Positions 46,629 through 54,740 of a DNA stretch of 64,000 nt are shown piece by piece. The stretch is from Porticoccus sp963974675 (GTDB taxonomy: Bacteria > Pseudomonadota > Gammaproteobacteria > Pseudomonadales > Porticoccaceae), in contig CAXBDQ010000007.1 in NCBI GenBank assembly GCA_963974675.1, positions 37,880-101,879 on the forward strand. Direction: 5' to 3'. The translations under genes were made by a program, and so were the position numbers. Below the pieces are notes generated by a model that was not told the DNA's origin, did not search any database, and saw nothing but the letters and a program-made list of their open reading frames with translations. Position 1 is the stretch's first letter. Every line of letters begins with the position of its first letter.

Positions 46629-47405
46629 TCACTGCAAAAATGTGCTTCTAAAAGCCAGTAGAGCAGCGGTTACTGCCACGTTGAGCGATTCAATACCGTT
46701 ATTCATGGGTATTTTTACGTGATGCGTGCAAAGACTACTGACAGCCTTTGATACGCCTTCTGTTTCATTTCCTAGAACATAAACTACCGGTGCTTGGACC
46801 TGAAATTCGCTGAGGGCCTGTTGGCTGTGTGAGGATAGAGTGCAGCATTGAACGCCGATATCCTTCAGCTTGGGAAGAGCTTGTTCTAGGTTATCACAGT
46901 GAATCAACGTGCTTTTGAACAACGTTCCGGCACTGGCTTTGATCACTAGTGGAGAGATGGCTGCCGTCCCCTTTTGGGGTAACAAGATTCCGCAACAAGG
47001 ACTGGCGGTGACAGAGCGAATAATCATCCCAAGATTTTGCGGGTTGGTGATACCGTCAAGTGCAATTAGGCTGAAGTTGCCTTTGGGTGGGTTCGCTATA
47101 AAGTCATCAAACAGTTGATGGTTCGGGCACTCTAGGTCAGCAGCGACGCCTTGGTCTTGTTTGCTATTGCGTGAAATCCTCGAGAGCTCTTGACGGCTGT
47201 GGTAGGCAATTTCTATTTCTCGTTGCTCAGCTAGAGTGATAATTTGTTTAATGATGCCGCCGGGCTTGTTGGAGTCCGCCAAGTGTAATCGGTAGCAGGG
47301 TATTTCGGGGTTTTCTAATGCTTCCAGCACGGGCTTGCGGCCATAGATGGTCAGCAGTCTGTCATAAAAACGTTTACGTTGAAGATGCTCTGTAGTGTCA
47401 GTCAC
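46629..47405 (-). CDS. TrmH/SpoU family RNA 2'-O-methyltransferase
   Basis: A 258-residue SPOUT-class ribose methyltransferase. The N-terminal L30e-like substrate-binding domain (about 15-95) includes 'YGRKPVLEALEN'. The catalytic knot has motif 1 'LDGITNPQNLGMIIRS', motif 2 'YVLGNETEGVS' and motif 3 'IPMNNGIESLNVAVTAAL'. Closest to the RlmB/TrmH-like group; whether rRNA or tRNA is the target cannot be decided. It is divergent from the DksA-like gene with about 45 bases between starts. Confidence 0.85.
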   Translation of the reverse strand: MTDTTEHLQRKRFYDRLLTIYGRKPVLEALENPEIPCYRLHLADSNKPGGIIKQIITLAEQREIEIAYHSRQELSRISRNSKQDQGVAADLECPNHQLFDDFIANPPKGNFSLIALDGITNPQNLGMIIRSVTASPCCGILLPQKGTAAISPLVIKASAGTLFKSTLIHCDNLEQALPKLKDIGVQCCTLSSHSQQALSEFQVQAPVVYVLGNETEGVSKAVSSLCTHHVKIPMNNGIESLNVAVTAALLAFRSTFLQ

Positions 47406-47450
47406 AAGGGTATTCTCTTTGGCCTAAATGAATTGGGCTATTATACGTGT

Positions 47451-47822
47451 ATGGGTGAATTAACGGATAAGCAACTGAATGGTTTTCGTCAATCTTTATT
47501 GAGGATTCGTGAAGAATTGTTGGGTCAATTAGATATGTCTGCTGAATTGGGTGAAACCGTCGTGTTGGACCAAACTAAAGTTGGGAGGTTGTCGAGAATA
47601 GATGCTTTGCAACAGCAACAGATGTCTAATGCTTGTCGGATGGGTTATCAAAAACGTTTAGTCAATGTGCTACATGCCTTATCTGTTATGGAGCAGGGCG
47701 ACACTTCTTTGTGTGAATATGGTTATTGTGAAGAGTGTGGGGAGCTTATTGGTATTCCTCGTTTGGAGGTTATGCCAGAATCTAGGTTGTGTGTGGGCTG
47801 TCAGGAAGTGACGGAAGCCTAA
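47451..47822 (+). CDS. TraR/DksA family zinc-finger protein
   Basis: A 123-residue DksA-like protein. An N-terminal helical part (about 1-85) is followed by a C4 zinc finger, CEEC and CVGC near residues 90-117, as in the DksA/TraR family. It is shorter than canonical DksA and lacks an obvious coiled-coil tip Asp pair, so it is probably a paralogue rather than DksA itself. The frame extends upstream to 47379 but that part overlaps the divergent gene; ATG 47451 fits the family. Confidence 0.78.
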   Translation: MGELTDKQLNGFRQSLLRIREELLGQLDMSAELGETVVLDQTKVGRLSRIDALQQQQMSNACRMGYQKRLVNVLHALSVMEQGDTSLCEYGYCEECGELIGIPRLEVMPESRLCVGCQEVTEA

Positions 47823-47834
47823 GCGAATAAATGC

Positions 47835-48602
47835 CTAAGCCGATAAAATATTTTTGTAAGATTGAACAGCTTTGGCCAAACCCATAGCAATAGCGTCTAC
47901 CGTCAGGGCATGACCAATAGAGACTTCCTGAAGTCCCGGTATTGTGGCAAATTTGGCCAAATTTTCTAAGTTTAAGTCGTGCCCGGCATTTAGCCCTATA
48001 CCCAATTTTTTTGCTAACTCAGCAGCTTTGTAGTGTTGTTCAAAAATTTCTTCCAGGTGATCTGTTCCCCATGCGGCAGCATAAGGACCGGTGTATAGCT
48101 CGATACGGTCTGCTTCTATTTGTGCGGCAAGCTCTATCTGGGTTGGCTCGGGGTCCATGAATAAACTTACACGGATGCCTTGAGATTTGAGCCGTTTGAT
48201 AACAGGTTGCAGTTTGTCACCGGTTTGATTGAGGTCAAAACCATGATCCGAGGTAAGTTGGCTGTCGCTGTCAGGCACCAGAGTACATTGGTCTGGACGA
48301 GTTGCTTCCACTAATTCAATAAATCCGGGATAGCTTCCTCTCAGTTCGGCAAAGGGGTTTCCCTCTATGTTGAGTTCGATGGGCGTTAATTTAGTGTTGT
48401 TGACCTCAGCAAGAAACTTCTTCAGGTCTTGTGCATCCTGAGGCCTGATGTGTCTTTGGTCTGGTCTGGGGTGTATGGTTATGCCATCTGCGCCGTTATC
48501 AATACACACTTTTGCATGTGCCACAACATCAGGATAATTGCCCTCACGTGAATTACGTAACAGGGCAATTTTATTTAGGTTAACACTCAGCGCTATCTTC
48601 AA
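47835..48602 (-). CDS. pdxJ: pyridoxine 5'-phosphate synthase PdxJ
   Basis: A 255-residue TIM-barrel enzyme that condenses 1-deoxyxylulose 5-phosphate with 3-amino-2-oxopropyl phosphate in vitamin B6 synthesis. Barrel motifs are 'GADGITIHPRPDQRHIR', 'ELNIEGNP' (catalytic Glu), 'CTLVPDSDSQLTSDHG', 'RVSLFMDPEP', and the phosphate loop 'GLNAGHDLNLENL...EVSIGHAL'. The N terminus reads V-N-L-N-K-I-A-L-L-R-N-S-R where the commoner form has N-I-D-H-I-A-T-L-R, marking the less common PdxJ subgroup. It is not in the era-recO-acpS context typical for pdxJ. Confidence 0.9.
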   Translation of the reverse strand: MKIALSVNLNKIALLRNSREGNYPDVVAHAKVCIDNGADGITIHPRPDQRHIRPQDAQDLKKFLAEVNNTKLTPIELNIEGNPFAELRGSYPGFIELVEATRPDQCTLVPDSDSQLTSDHGFDLNQTGDKLQPVIKRLKSQGIRVSLFMDPEPTQIELAAQIEADRIELYTGPYAAAWGTDHLEEIFEQHYKAAELAKKLGIGLNAGHDLNLENLAKFATIPGLQEVSIGHALTVDAIAMGLAKAVQSYKNILSA

Positions 48603-48606
48603 GGTG

Positions 48607-49176
48607 TTATTTATCGCTTATAATTCTGGCTTTTAGGATTTGAACGGTCGCTGTGGGGACATCAGAAAATCCACCGACACGTTGAGTGGGAAGCTTGGAG
48701 ATTTTTTCTGCCACATTCATTCCGCTGACAACTTTTCCAAACACGGTATAGCCAAGTTTATGAGTGTTTGCATCGAGGCTCCAGTTGTCTACCACGTTAA
48801 TATAGAACTGGGCTTTGGCGCTATCTGGATTTTGTTGCCTTGCCATGGCAATGGTCCCCTTTTTATTTTTTAGCCCATTCGCTGATTCATTTTTAACGGC
48901 TCCTCTCGTCGGCTCTATAGCGGTCATGTCCTCATTAAAGCCTCCTGCCTGAATCATAAAGCGGTTGATCACACGGTGAAAAATTAACCCATCGTAATAT
49001 TTTTCTTCCACATAGCTTAAAAAGTTCTTTACTGTCTCGGGGGACTTTTCTGGATAAAGCTCCAGTTGGATTTGTCCCATATTCGTGGTGAGTATTACTT
49101 GAACGGTGTTCTCACTTGCGTAGCAAGGCGATAAGGCGATTGTTAGACACAAAACAGTCAGTATTTTTTTAAACAT
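48607..49176 (-). CDS. periplasmic cyclophilin-type peptidyl-prolyl isomerase
   Basis: A 189-residue protein with a Sec signal peptide ('MFKKILTVLCLTIALSPCYA', about 20 residues) and one cyclophilin domain. Catalytic residues are readable in 'FHRVINRFMIQAGG' (Arg, Phe, Met, Gln) and 'GTIAMAR' plus 'AQFYINV'. It is PpiA-like in localisation. I chose ATG 49176 with AAGGA eight bases upstream over the TTG at 49200, which would spoil the signal peptide. pdxJ follows four bases after its stop, so the two may be co-transcribed. Confidence 0.88.
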   Translation of the reverse strand: MFKKILTVLCLTIALSPCYASENTVQVILTTNMGQIQLELYPEKSPETVKNFLSYVEEKYYDGLIFHRVINRFMIQAGGFNEDMTAIEPTRGAVKNESANGLKNKKGTIAMARQQNPDSAKAQFYINVVDNWSLDANTHKLGYTVFGKVVSGMNVAEKISKLPTQRVGGFSDVPTATVQILKARIISDK

Positions 49177-49271
49177 CGAATTTTCCTTCTTGAATATCAA
49201 CCAAATTTTACTAAAAAGTGTCGGTAAGTAAAAACCAAAAGTGTTCTACCCCTCTCAATTATTCAACATTA

Positions 49272-49934
49272 TTAACCCCATTCGGAAAAACGTTTTCGAC
49301 GTTTTATTCGAGGAATAATTAATGTCAGCAATGCACCCATTACAACCGCAAAAGCACCATAGAGGAACCATGTATTTCGTTCTCTATTTGTGAGCCGATG
49401 ATTGGCGGCTTTCAGAATATCAATTTCACTTTGTAAAATACCATTTATCTCTAGTAATTCTTGGTTCTGTTGGTTTAGGGAAATCGCATTTGATGAGATT
49501 TTCTTTATAGCTTTTAGTTCATTGCTGATGCCATCACTACTGGATTGCGTGTTTTTTAAATCTGCTGATAATTTTGAATGTGTTTGTTTTAATGTTTCTA
49601 GTTCTTTTTCGAGTATTAGGTGTTTGTTTTGTAGGGCATCATATTTTGCTTTTGTGCTGGTCAGTTGGTCTCGGGCTATGGGCATCTTCTGTAAATAATG
49701 AGATTCCATCCACCCATCCAATCCACTTTTGGTGGTCACATGGCTCCAGCCCTCTTTATTAGTTTCCACCAGTGTGAGTGCAGAACCACTTTTTATGCCT
49801 CGATGTAAAATTGTGCAGCGAGAGCAAGGAGATGTGCGAAGGGGGACTCGGTATTCATCAGAAATATAAACAGTCTCTGCTTGTACAGACACAGCAAAGG
49901 AATAGAAGAAAACTGTAATTAGAAATATTCTCAT
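49272..49934 (-). CDS. TIGR04211-type SH3 domain protein (YgiM-like)
   Basis: A 220-residue envelope protein. A signal peptide ('MRIFLITVFFYSFAVSVQA') precedes a bacterial SH3 domain (about 22-85, 'VYISDEYRVPLRTSPCSRCTILHRGIKSG'). A coiled-coil (about 90-185) and a C-terminal membrane helix ('TWFLYGAFAVVMGALLTLIIPRIKRRKR') complete it. This is the YgiM/TIGR04211 layout; no precise function is known. ATG 49934 is chosen since upstream residues to 49988 would precede the signal. Confidence 0.85.
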   Translation of the reverse strand: MRIFLITVFFYSFAVSVQAETVYISDEYRVPLRTSPCSRCTILHRGIKSGSALTLVETNKEGWSHVTTKSGLDGWMESHYLQKMPIARDQLTSTKAKYDALQNKHLILEKELETLKQTHSKLSADLKNTQSSSDGISNELKAIKKISSNAISLNQQNQELLEINGILQSEIDILKAANHRLTNRERNTWFLYGAFAVVMGALLTLIIPRIKRRKRFSEWG

Positions 49935-50030
49935 AACTTTCTCGTTAAAAGCACTTTTGTGGGTTATGTTTTGTTGAAGAGTAATCATTATTGCAATGTG
50001 ATATTGAGTGGTGAATTCTTACGCCGCTTG

Positions 50031-50330
50031 TTACGGAAGCACCTTTTTAAAAGGTTTGACAGTAACCTGAGCATAAACACCGGCATCAACGTAGGGGTCT
50101 TCATTAGCCCACTGTTGTGCCGATTCCAAACAGTCAAATTCTGCAATAACGAGGCTGCCCGTAAAGCCGGCGTCCCCAGGTGTTTCTGTATCTATAGCTG
50201 GGTGAGGGCCTGCAAGTAAGAGACGCCCTTGATCTTTTAATGCTTGGAGACGTGCTAAATGCGCTGGCCTAGCGGCTAATCTTTTTTCTAGGCTGTTTTC
50301 TATATCTTGACTGCTGACTGAATACCACAT
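50031..50330 (-). CDS. YciI family protein
   Basis: A 99-residue dimeric alpha-beta-barrel (YCII) protein. The motif 'RPAHLARLQALKDQGRLLLAGPHPA' carries the conserved His, and 'GSLVIAEFDCLESAQQWANEDPYVDAGVY' is the second half. The C terminus 'VTVKPFKKVLP' is highly family-typical. The start ATG 50330 has an AAGGA site; the ATG at 50354 overlaps the upstream gene end. It is coupled with the VC0807-like gene. Biochemical role unknown. Confidence 0.88.
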   Translation of the reverse strand: MWYSVSSQDIENSLEKRLAARPAHLARLQALKDQGRLLLAGPHPAIDTETPGDAGFTGSLVIAEFDCLESAQQWANEDPYVDAGVYAQVTVKPFKKVLP

Positions 50331-50334
50331 CAGT

Positions 50335-51072
50335 TTAGTCCTTCTTTTTTTCATGGTGATGAATAACGTCTTCTAGCTTCAGGCCCGTTAATTTGGTAAT
50401 GCCACGAAACAAATAAAAGAGTGCCCCCATCAGGAATAGGGTCGCCGGCACTGCTATTACAGGAAAACTAAGCGCTGTCATTTTGCCTAATTGTTCGTTG
50501 AATTCAACTGTTCCTGGTTGGCTTGTGATGAGTGTGATAGCCAAAATGTAGTTGAGTATAGAGGAAAGAAAAAAGGAGCCAGCAACTAACCAAGAGGCAT
50601 TGGCTAAGCATTTTTCAAACCGTTTGCTATTACCGTTTTCTTCTAATGCATTGGCTATTCGGGTAGTTTGCAAAATTTTATCGTTGTATAAAAATGTTTT
50701 AACGAGAGGGTAAGGTGTTTTTAAGGAGACGATAGTAGCAAGGCCAAAAATGGCAGGAACAGTAGCCTCTTTTATGGCGATATAAGCTGGATCTAGTTCA
50801 AGTAGACTGATGCTTCCAGTTAGTAGAATGCTAATGACACCTAAGGCAGAAAAGAAATTGATTTTTTTGAGTGTTATAAGGTCTTTTAGCCCGTAGATCA
50901 CTGGAAATGACAGAGCTACCACAATGGCTAACGTTGTACCTAAGTATTCGTCACTACTCAGTTTAGTGAGTACAAGTGTGGGAATAATGATGTTGAACGC
51001 AAGGTTCAGCAAAAGGTTCTCGCTTTGCCCGTTATTGCTAGAGGGTAGTGTTTTGTGTGAGGATAAATTCAT
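50335..51072 (-). CDS. VC0807-like integral membrane protein
   Basis: A 245-residue protein with about six hydrophobic segments ('NLAFNIIIPTLVL', 'LAIVVALSFPVIYGL', 'FFSALGVISILLTGSISLL', 'VPAIFGLATIVSL', 'WLVAGSFFLSSILNYILAI', 'FPVIAVPATLFLMGALFYLF'). It resembles the VC0807 family of uncharacterised membrane proteins. The start is uncertain: the frame is open to 51195, but ATG 51072 gives the usual short hydrophilic N terminus. It sits directly upstream of the yciI-like gene, probably in one transcript, and divergent from the ThDP enzyme gene. Confidence 0.65.
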   Translation of the reverse strand: MNLSSHKTLPSSNNGQSENLLLNLAFNIIIPTLVLTKLSSDEYLGTTLAIVVALSFPVIYGLKDLITLKKINFFSALGVISILLTGSISLLELDPAYIAIKEATVPAIFGLATIVSLKTPYPLVKTFLYNDKILQTTRIANALEENGNSKRFEKCLANASWLVAGSFFLSSILNYILAITLITSQPGTVEFNEQLGKMTALSFPVIAVPATLFLMGALFYLFRGITKLTGLKLEDVIHHHEKKKD

Positions 51073-51306
51073 TGGGGATTGAGTCAATAGGCTTCTTTCA
51101 TTTAAGTGTGTGCATTGTAAGGGATCACTGGTGACTAATCGAGTGATGAAGCGGCGGAAATAAAGAGCCATTTTTTGTTTGGGAATAGATCGCAAATATC
51201 AACCCAAAAAGTTGAAATTCCTGTGAAAATAAGGTCATAATGGATAAAGTGCTGCAATAGATTTAAAAAGTCCACATAACCAATTGATATTTAATGGTAA
51301 AATATT

Positions 51307-53106
51307 ATGAGTATTGCTGAGGTTGATCCAGGAATAGGTCATTTGGGAGAAGTAAGTGCAGAGCTGGGCGATTTGCTGGTCTCTTATTTGGAGCAACTTG
51401 GTGTGGAGTATGTATTTGGTATTCCTGGTGGGGCTATTGAGCCACTATATAACGCCTTAGCCCGTAGTGAGCGACGCGGTGGACCGAGAGCCATTGTGGC
51501 TAGGCATGAAACAGGTGCTGCATTTATGGCTGATGGTTATGCTCGGAACAGTGGTAAATTGGGCGTATGTTGTGCGACTACTGGGCCGGGTGCGACGAAT
51601 TTGATTACTGGCGTTGCTTCAGCCTATGAAAACAATGTGCCTATGTTGGTTATTACTGCGCAAACGGCACTCTCTACTTTTGGTCGTGGAGCCTTTCAGG
51701 AGTCCTCATGTACCGGCATCAATACAGTTGGTTTGTTTGAATACTGTACGCGCTATAACACCCTCGTTTCTCACGTCGCACAATTTGAAAATAAGTTGGC
51801 ATCAGCCATTATGACGGCTTTTCAGTCTCCCGCGGGGCCGGCACATCTTAGCGTACCTTTGGATGTGATGAGAGCAAAGTCGGATACAAAGGCACCAAGT
51901 TATGATCTTTGTAATCTTCTGGACAAACCGTCATTGGTGGATGATGTTGCCGTTGCTTCTTTCTACGATGATCTAGTTCAGGCTAATAAGCCAGTCTTTC
52001 TAATAGGCGATGAGGCAAGTGAAGCTGTAGGTAGCATATTGAGCTTGGCTGTTGATCTCGATGCTAAATTATTGGTTACTCCTCAGGGCAAAGGTTTGGT
52101 TAGTCCCTACCACCCGCTTTTTAGAGGGGTTATAGGTTTTGCTGGCCATAAGAGTGCGAGAGACTTGTTGGCTGATCCCGATGTGGATTTGGTTGTGGCT
52201 GTGGGTACTAGCTTGGGTGAGTGGGCTAGCGATGGTTGGGATACGGAATCTCTTTTAACCAAACGTTTAATTCATGTTGAGTCTGCGGAAGGCAACTTTA
52301 CTCGCACACCAATGGCTAAATTGCATGTGCGCGGGCACCTACCCAGTATTTTTGAAAAATTAGTGAAGCGCTTTGAGTCTGACCCGAAAGTAAAAATTAA
52401 AGCGGTGGTAGATGGTGCTATAGATAAAACTAACCAAGCCAACTGTAAGCCTCAATATCATTTTACGTTAGATGATTTGAAGGGCTACTTGTCTGATGCA
52501 ACACCGATAAAGCCTCAACGGTTAATGAAAGAACTATCAGAAATATTTCCCCCTAATACGCATTACTTGGCGGATACCGGTTCTAGTTTTGCGTGGGCTA
52601 CTCATTACTTGCACCCCTATGACCGACGCATGGCGGGCAAACGAAATGCTAACGGAGGTGTTTTTCGAGCTACTTTGGATTTTGCCTCTATGGGTTGGGC
52701 TATTGGTAGTGCTATTGGTACGGCACTGGTGCAAAAGGGAAGCCCAGTAGTTTGTATTACAGGCGACGGCAGTATTTTAATGAGCGGGCAAGAGATAACG
52801 GTAGCCATTCAAGAAGAGCTGCCAGTGGTTTTTGTTATTCTTAATGACAGTGGTTATGGAATGGTTAAACACGGACAGCGGATGACCGGTGCCGAGGAGA
52901 TTGGTTTTGAGATGCCTAAAACTGACTTTGCTTCTTTTGGTCGTGCAATGGGTGCAGAAGGACATATAATCCATTCCCCAGAAGATTTGTTGGCACTCGA
53001 TATTCAGCAGATATGTAACCGAAAGGGGCCGACAGTGCTTGATGTTCGAATTGATGCAGATGAAGTACCTCCTATTGGCGTTCGAACAGAAGTGCTTGTT
53101 TCATAA
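51307..53106 (+). CDS. ThDP-dependent acetolactate-synthase-like enzyme
   Basis: A 599-residue thiamine-diphosphate enzyme of the pyruvate oxidase/acetolactate synthase fold. The PYR domain has catalytic Glu68 in 'ARHETGAAFMADGYAR' and 'TTGPGATNLITGVASAYENNVPMLVITAQ'. The central domain spans about 205-350. The PP domain has the ThDP/Mg motif G486-D-G-S with Asn513 ('GDGSILMSGQEITVAI', 'ILNDSGYGMVKHGQ'). No regulatory subunit gene is nearby, and the next genes are two citrate-synthase-fold proteins, so a specialised carboligase or lyase is more likely than isoleucine/valine synthesis. The stop TAA shares a base with the next ATG. Confidence 0.85.
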   Translation: MSIAEVDPGIGHLGEVSAELGDLLVSYLEQLGVEYVFGIPGGAIEPLYNALARSERRGGPRAIVARHETGAAFMADGYARNSGKLGVCCATTGPGATNLITGVASAYENNVPMLVITAQTALSTFGRGAFQESSCTGINTVGLFEYCTRYNTLVSHVAQFENKLASAIMTAFQSPAGPAHLSVPLDVMRAKSDTKAPSYDLCNLLDKPSLVDDVAVASFYDDLVQANKPVFLIGDEASEAVGSILSLAVDLDAKLLVTPQGKGLVSPYHPLFRGVIGFAGHKSARDLLADPDVDLVVAVGTSLGEWASDGWDTESLLTKRLIHVESAEGNFTRTPMAKLHVRGHLPSIFEKLVKRFESDPKVKIKAVVDGAIDKTNQANCKPQYHFTLDDLKGYLSDATPIKPQRLMKELSEIFPPNTHYLADTGSSFAWATHYLHPYDRRMAGKRNANGGVFRATLDFASMGWAIGSAIGTALVQKGSPVVCITGDGSILMSGQEITVAIQEELPVVFVILNDSGYGMVKHGQRMTGAEEIGFEMPKTDFASFGRAMGAEGHIIHSPEDLLALDIQQICNRKGPTVLDVRIDADEVPPIGVRTEVLVS

Positions 53107-53924
53107 TGGATGCCCCTAAAAAGCAAGAAACAATCACAACCAAAATCTGGAAAGAAATTCCTGAAGAGGATAATCCCTTTGCAGCTAAGGCTTGTTACTG
53201 TTCTGGTTTTGATGTCTATGGCGATTTACTAGGCAATGCCAGTTATATCGAATACCTGTATTTGCTCTTCAAATTGGAACCACCATCACAAAATCAGGCA
53301 AAGCTTTTGGAGGGCATTGCTATTGCCTTGGCTAACCCGGGCATACGTGATCATAGTGTAAGGGGAGCTATGAATGCTGGTGTCGGTGGTTCCACACATG
53401 CTTCGGCATTAATGGCTGCTCTTGCTGTGGGCGCGGGCAACCTCGGAGGAGGCCGTGAAGTTTATAATATGGTCAAATACTGGGAACAGTGTGGTACCGA
53501 TATAAATGCCTGGGAACAAATGATTAAGCATCCATTTGTGGCGGAGCGAGTCGATGTCTGGCCAGCTATGGAGCATGCACCAGGTTTTGATCCAAATGGA
53601 ACCAGTTGCATATTACCAGTTAGGCAGGTTTTGGCGCATTTGGTACAGGTTGGAGAAAATGAAAAACTGAAGTGGTTGCAAGCGAACAGGGAGCGCTTGG
53701 AGATGTTTGCAGGGTGCCCTCTAGCTATGTCAGGAGTTGCAGCGGCAGCGCTTCATGAACTACAACTAAGCCCAGATCAGGCTGAAATGTTATTTCTACT
53801 TTTGCGGTTGCCTGGAGCTGCGGTGCATGCTCTAGAACAAGAGAAATTAGGATGGCGAAGATACCCATTTTTTGGCGAGGGATTAAAATTACAGGAATAT
53901 CACTTAACTGGAGATCAGGAGTGA
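53106..53924 (+). CDS. citrate-synthase-fold protein 1 (citryl-CoA lyase-like)
   Basis: A 272-residue short citrate synthase/citryl-CoA lyase homologue. The helical core 'NPGIRDHSVRGAMNAGVGGSTHASALMAALAVGAGNLGGG' (about 77-116) aligns by eye with the DH..PS..aaR..aSt...GplHGGA region, and 'RLPGAAVHALEQEKLGW' (234-250) with the C-terminal R-x-x-G-x-x-A-H motif. The HGGA histidine appears as Gly114, and the GFGH histidine is absent in 'APGFDPNG'. His83 remains. It could be half of a heteromer with the next protein. Start ATG overlaps the ThDP gene stop. Confidence 0.7.
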   Translation: MDAPKKQETITTKIWKEIPEEDNPFAAKACYCSGFDVYGDLLGNASYIEYLYLLFKLEPPSQNQAKLLEGIAIALANPGIRDHSVRGAMNAGVGGSTHASALMAALAVGAGNLGGGREVYNMVKYWEQCGTDINAWEQMIKHPFVAERVDVWPAMEHAPGFDPNGTSCILPVRQVLAHLVQVGENEKLKWLQANRERLEMFAGCPLAMSGVAAAALHELQLSPDQAEMLFLLLRLPGAAVHALEQEKLGWRRYPFFGEGLKLQEYHLTGDQE

Positions 53925-53927
53925 TTT

Positions 53928-54740
53928 GTGAATAAAAACAAAGTGCTTGAACAGTATGAAGATAACTGGGAGACCTCAATGGGAGGATGGTTTCCTGGTG
54001 AAAAAGTTATCTTGCGGGGGAAGAATGTTCTAACAGAACTAAATAATGATCGCTGGCTTGAATACTTATTATTTGGAATTACTGGAAAGCGTTCTCCTCG
54101 TATTGCTCGTTTGATCGAAGGAATGTGGTTGATTTGTACCAGTTTCCCAGATCCTCGATTATGGAATAACCGAATTGCAGCATTGTCGGCAACAACTAGA
54201 TCCACTGGTGTTTTGGGCTCTGCTGGAGCTTTAGCCATTTCTGAGGCCACAATATATGGTCTTAAGCCGATACAAGGTGTGTCTGATTTTTTATATCGAA
54301 CATCTGAAAAAATTGCTGAAGGGCAAAATTTGGAAGATGTGGTGATGTCTGAAGTGAAGAAATACCGAGGAATTTATGGTTATGGACGCCCAGTTGTGGA
54401 TCAAGATGAACGCGTGGGGCCTCTACTAGACTTTGCGCGATCAATGAATTCCGGTGATGGGGAATATACTAAATTAGCATTTGCTGTTGATGAATACTTG
54501 GCTAACTCGCGTCTTAAATATCGAATTAATGCTTCTGGTGTTGTTGCAGGCTTACTTGCAGATGAAGGCATAACAGCAAAAGAGCTTTATCACATTGCAA
54601 CACTTACTTTTACAGCTGGTGTCATCCCTTGTTATATCGATGCGCTAGAAAAACCTGAGGGTGCTTTTTTCCCTCTGCGTGTATCTAGGTTGAATTATGA
54701 GGGAACAAAAGAGCGTAGAGTTTGGGGGGAACAAAAATGA
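53928..54740 (+). CDS. citrate-synthase-fold protein 2 (citryl-CoA lyase-like)
   Basis: A 270-residue second short citrate-synthase-like protein, clearly different from the first. 'TSFPDPRLWNNRIAALSATTRS' (71-92) and 'GSAGALAISEATIYG' (97-111) correspond to the substrate-binding and HGGA regions, and 'YGYGRPVVDQDERVGP' (150-164) to the GFGHPvy..DPR loop. In both places the catalytic His is changed (Tyr110 and Arg153-154 region). 'RLNYEGTKERRVW' is the typical C-terminal end. GTG 53928 has AGGAG upstream. Its stop overlaps the TonB receptor start by four bases (ATGA). Confidence 0.7.
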   Translation: MNKNKVLEQYEDNWETSMGGWFPGEKVILRGKNVLTELNNDRWLEYLLFGITGKRSPRIARLIEGMWLICTSFPDPRLWNNRIAALSATTRSTGVLGSAGALAISEATIYGLKPIQGVSDFLYRTSEKIAEGQNLEDVVMSEVKKYRGIYGYGRPVVDQDERVGPLLDFARSMNSGDGEYTKLAFAVDEYLANSRLKYRINASGVVAGLLADEGITAKELYHIATLTFTAGVIPCYIDALEKPEGAFFPLRVSRLNYEGTKERRVWGEQK

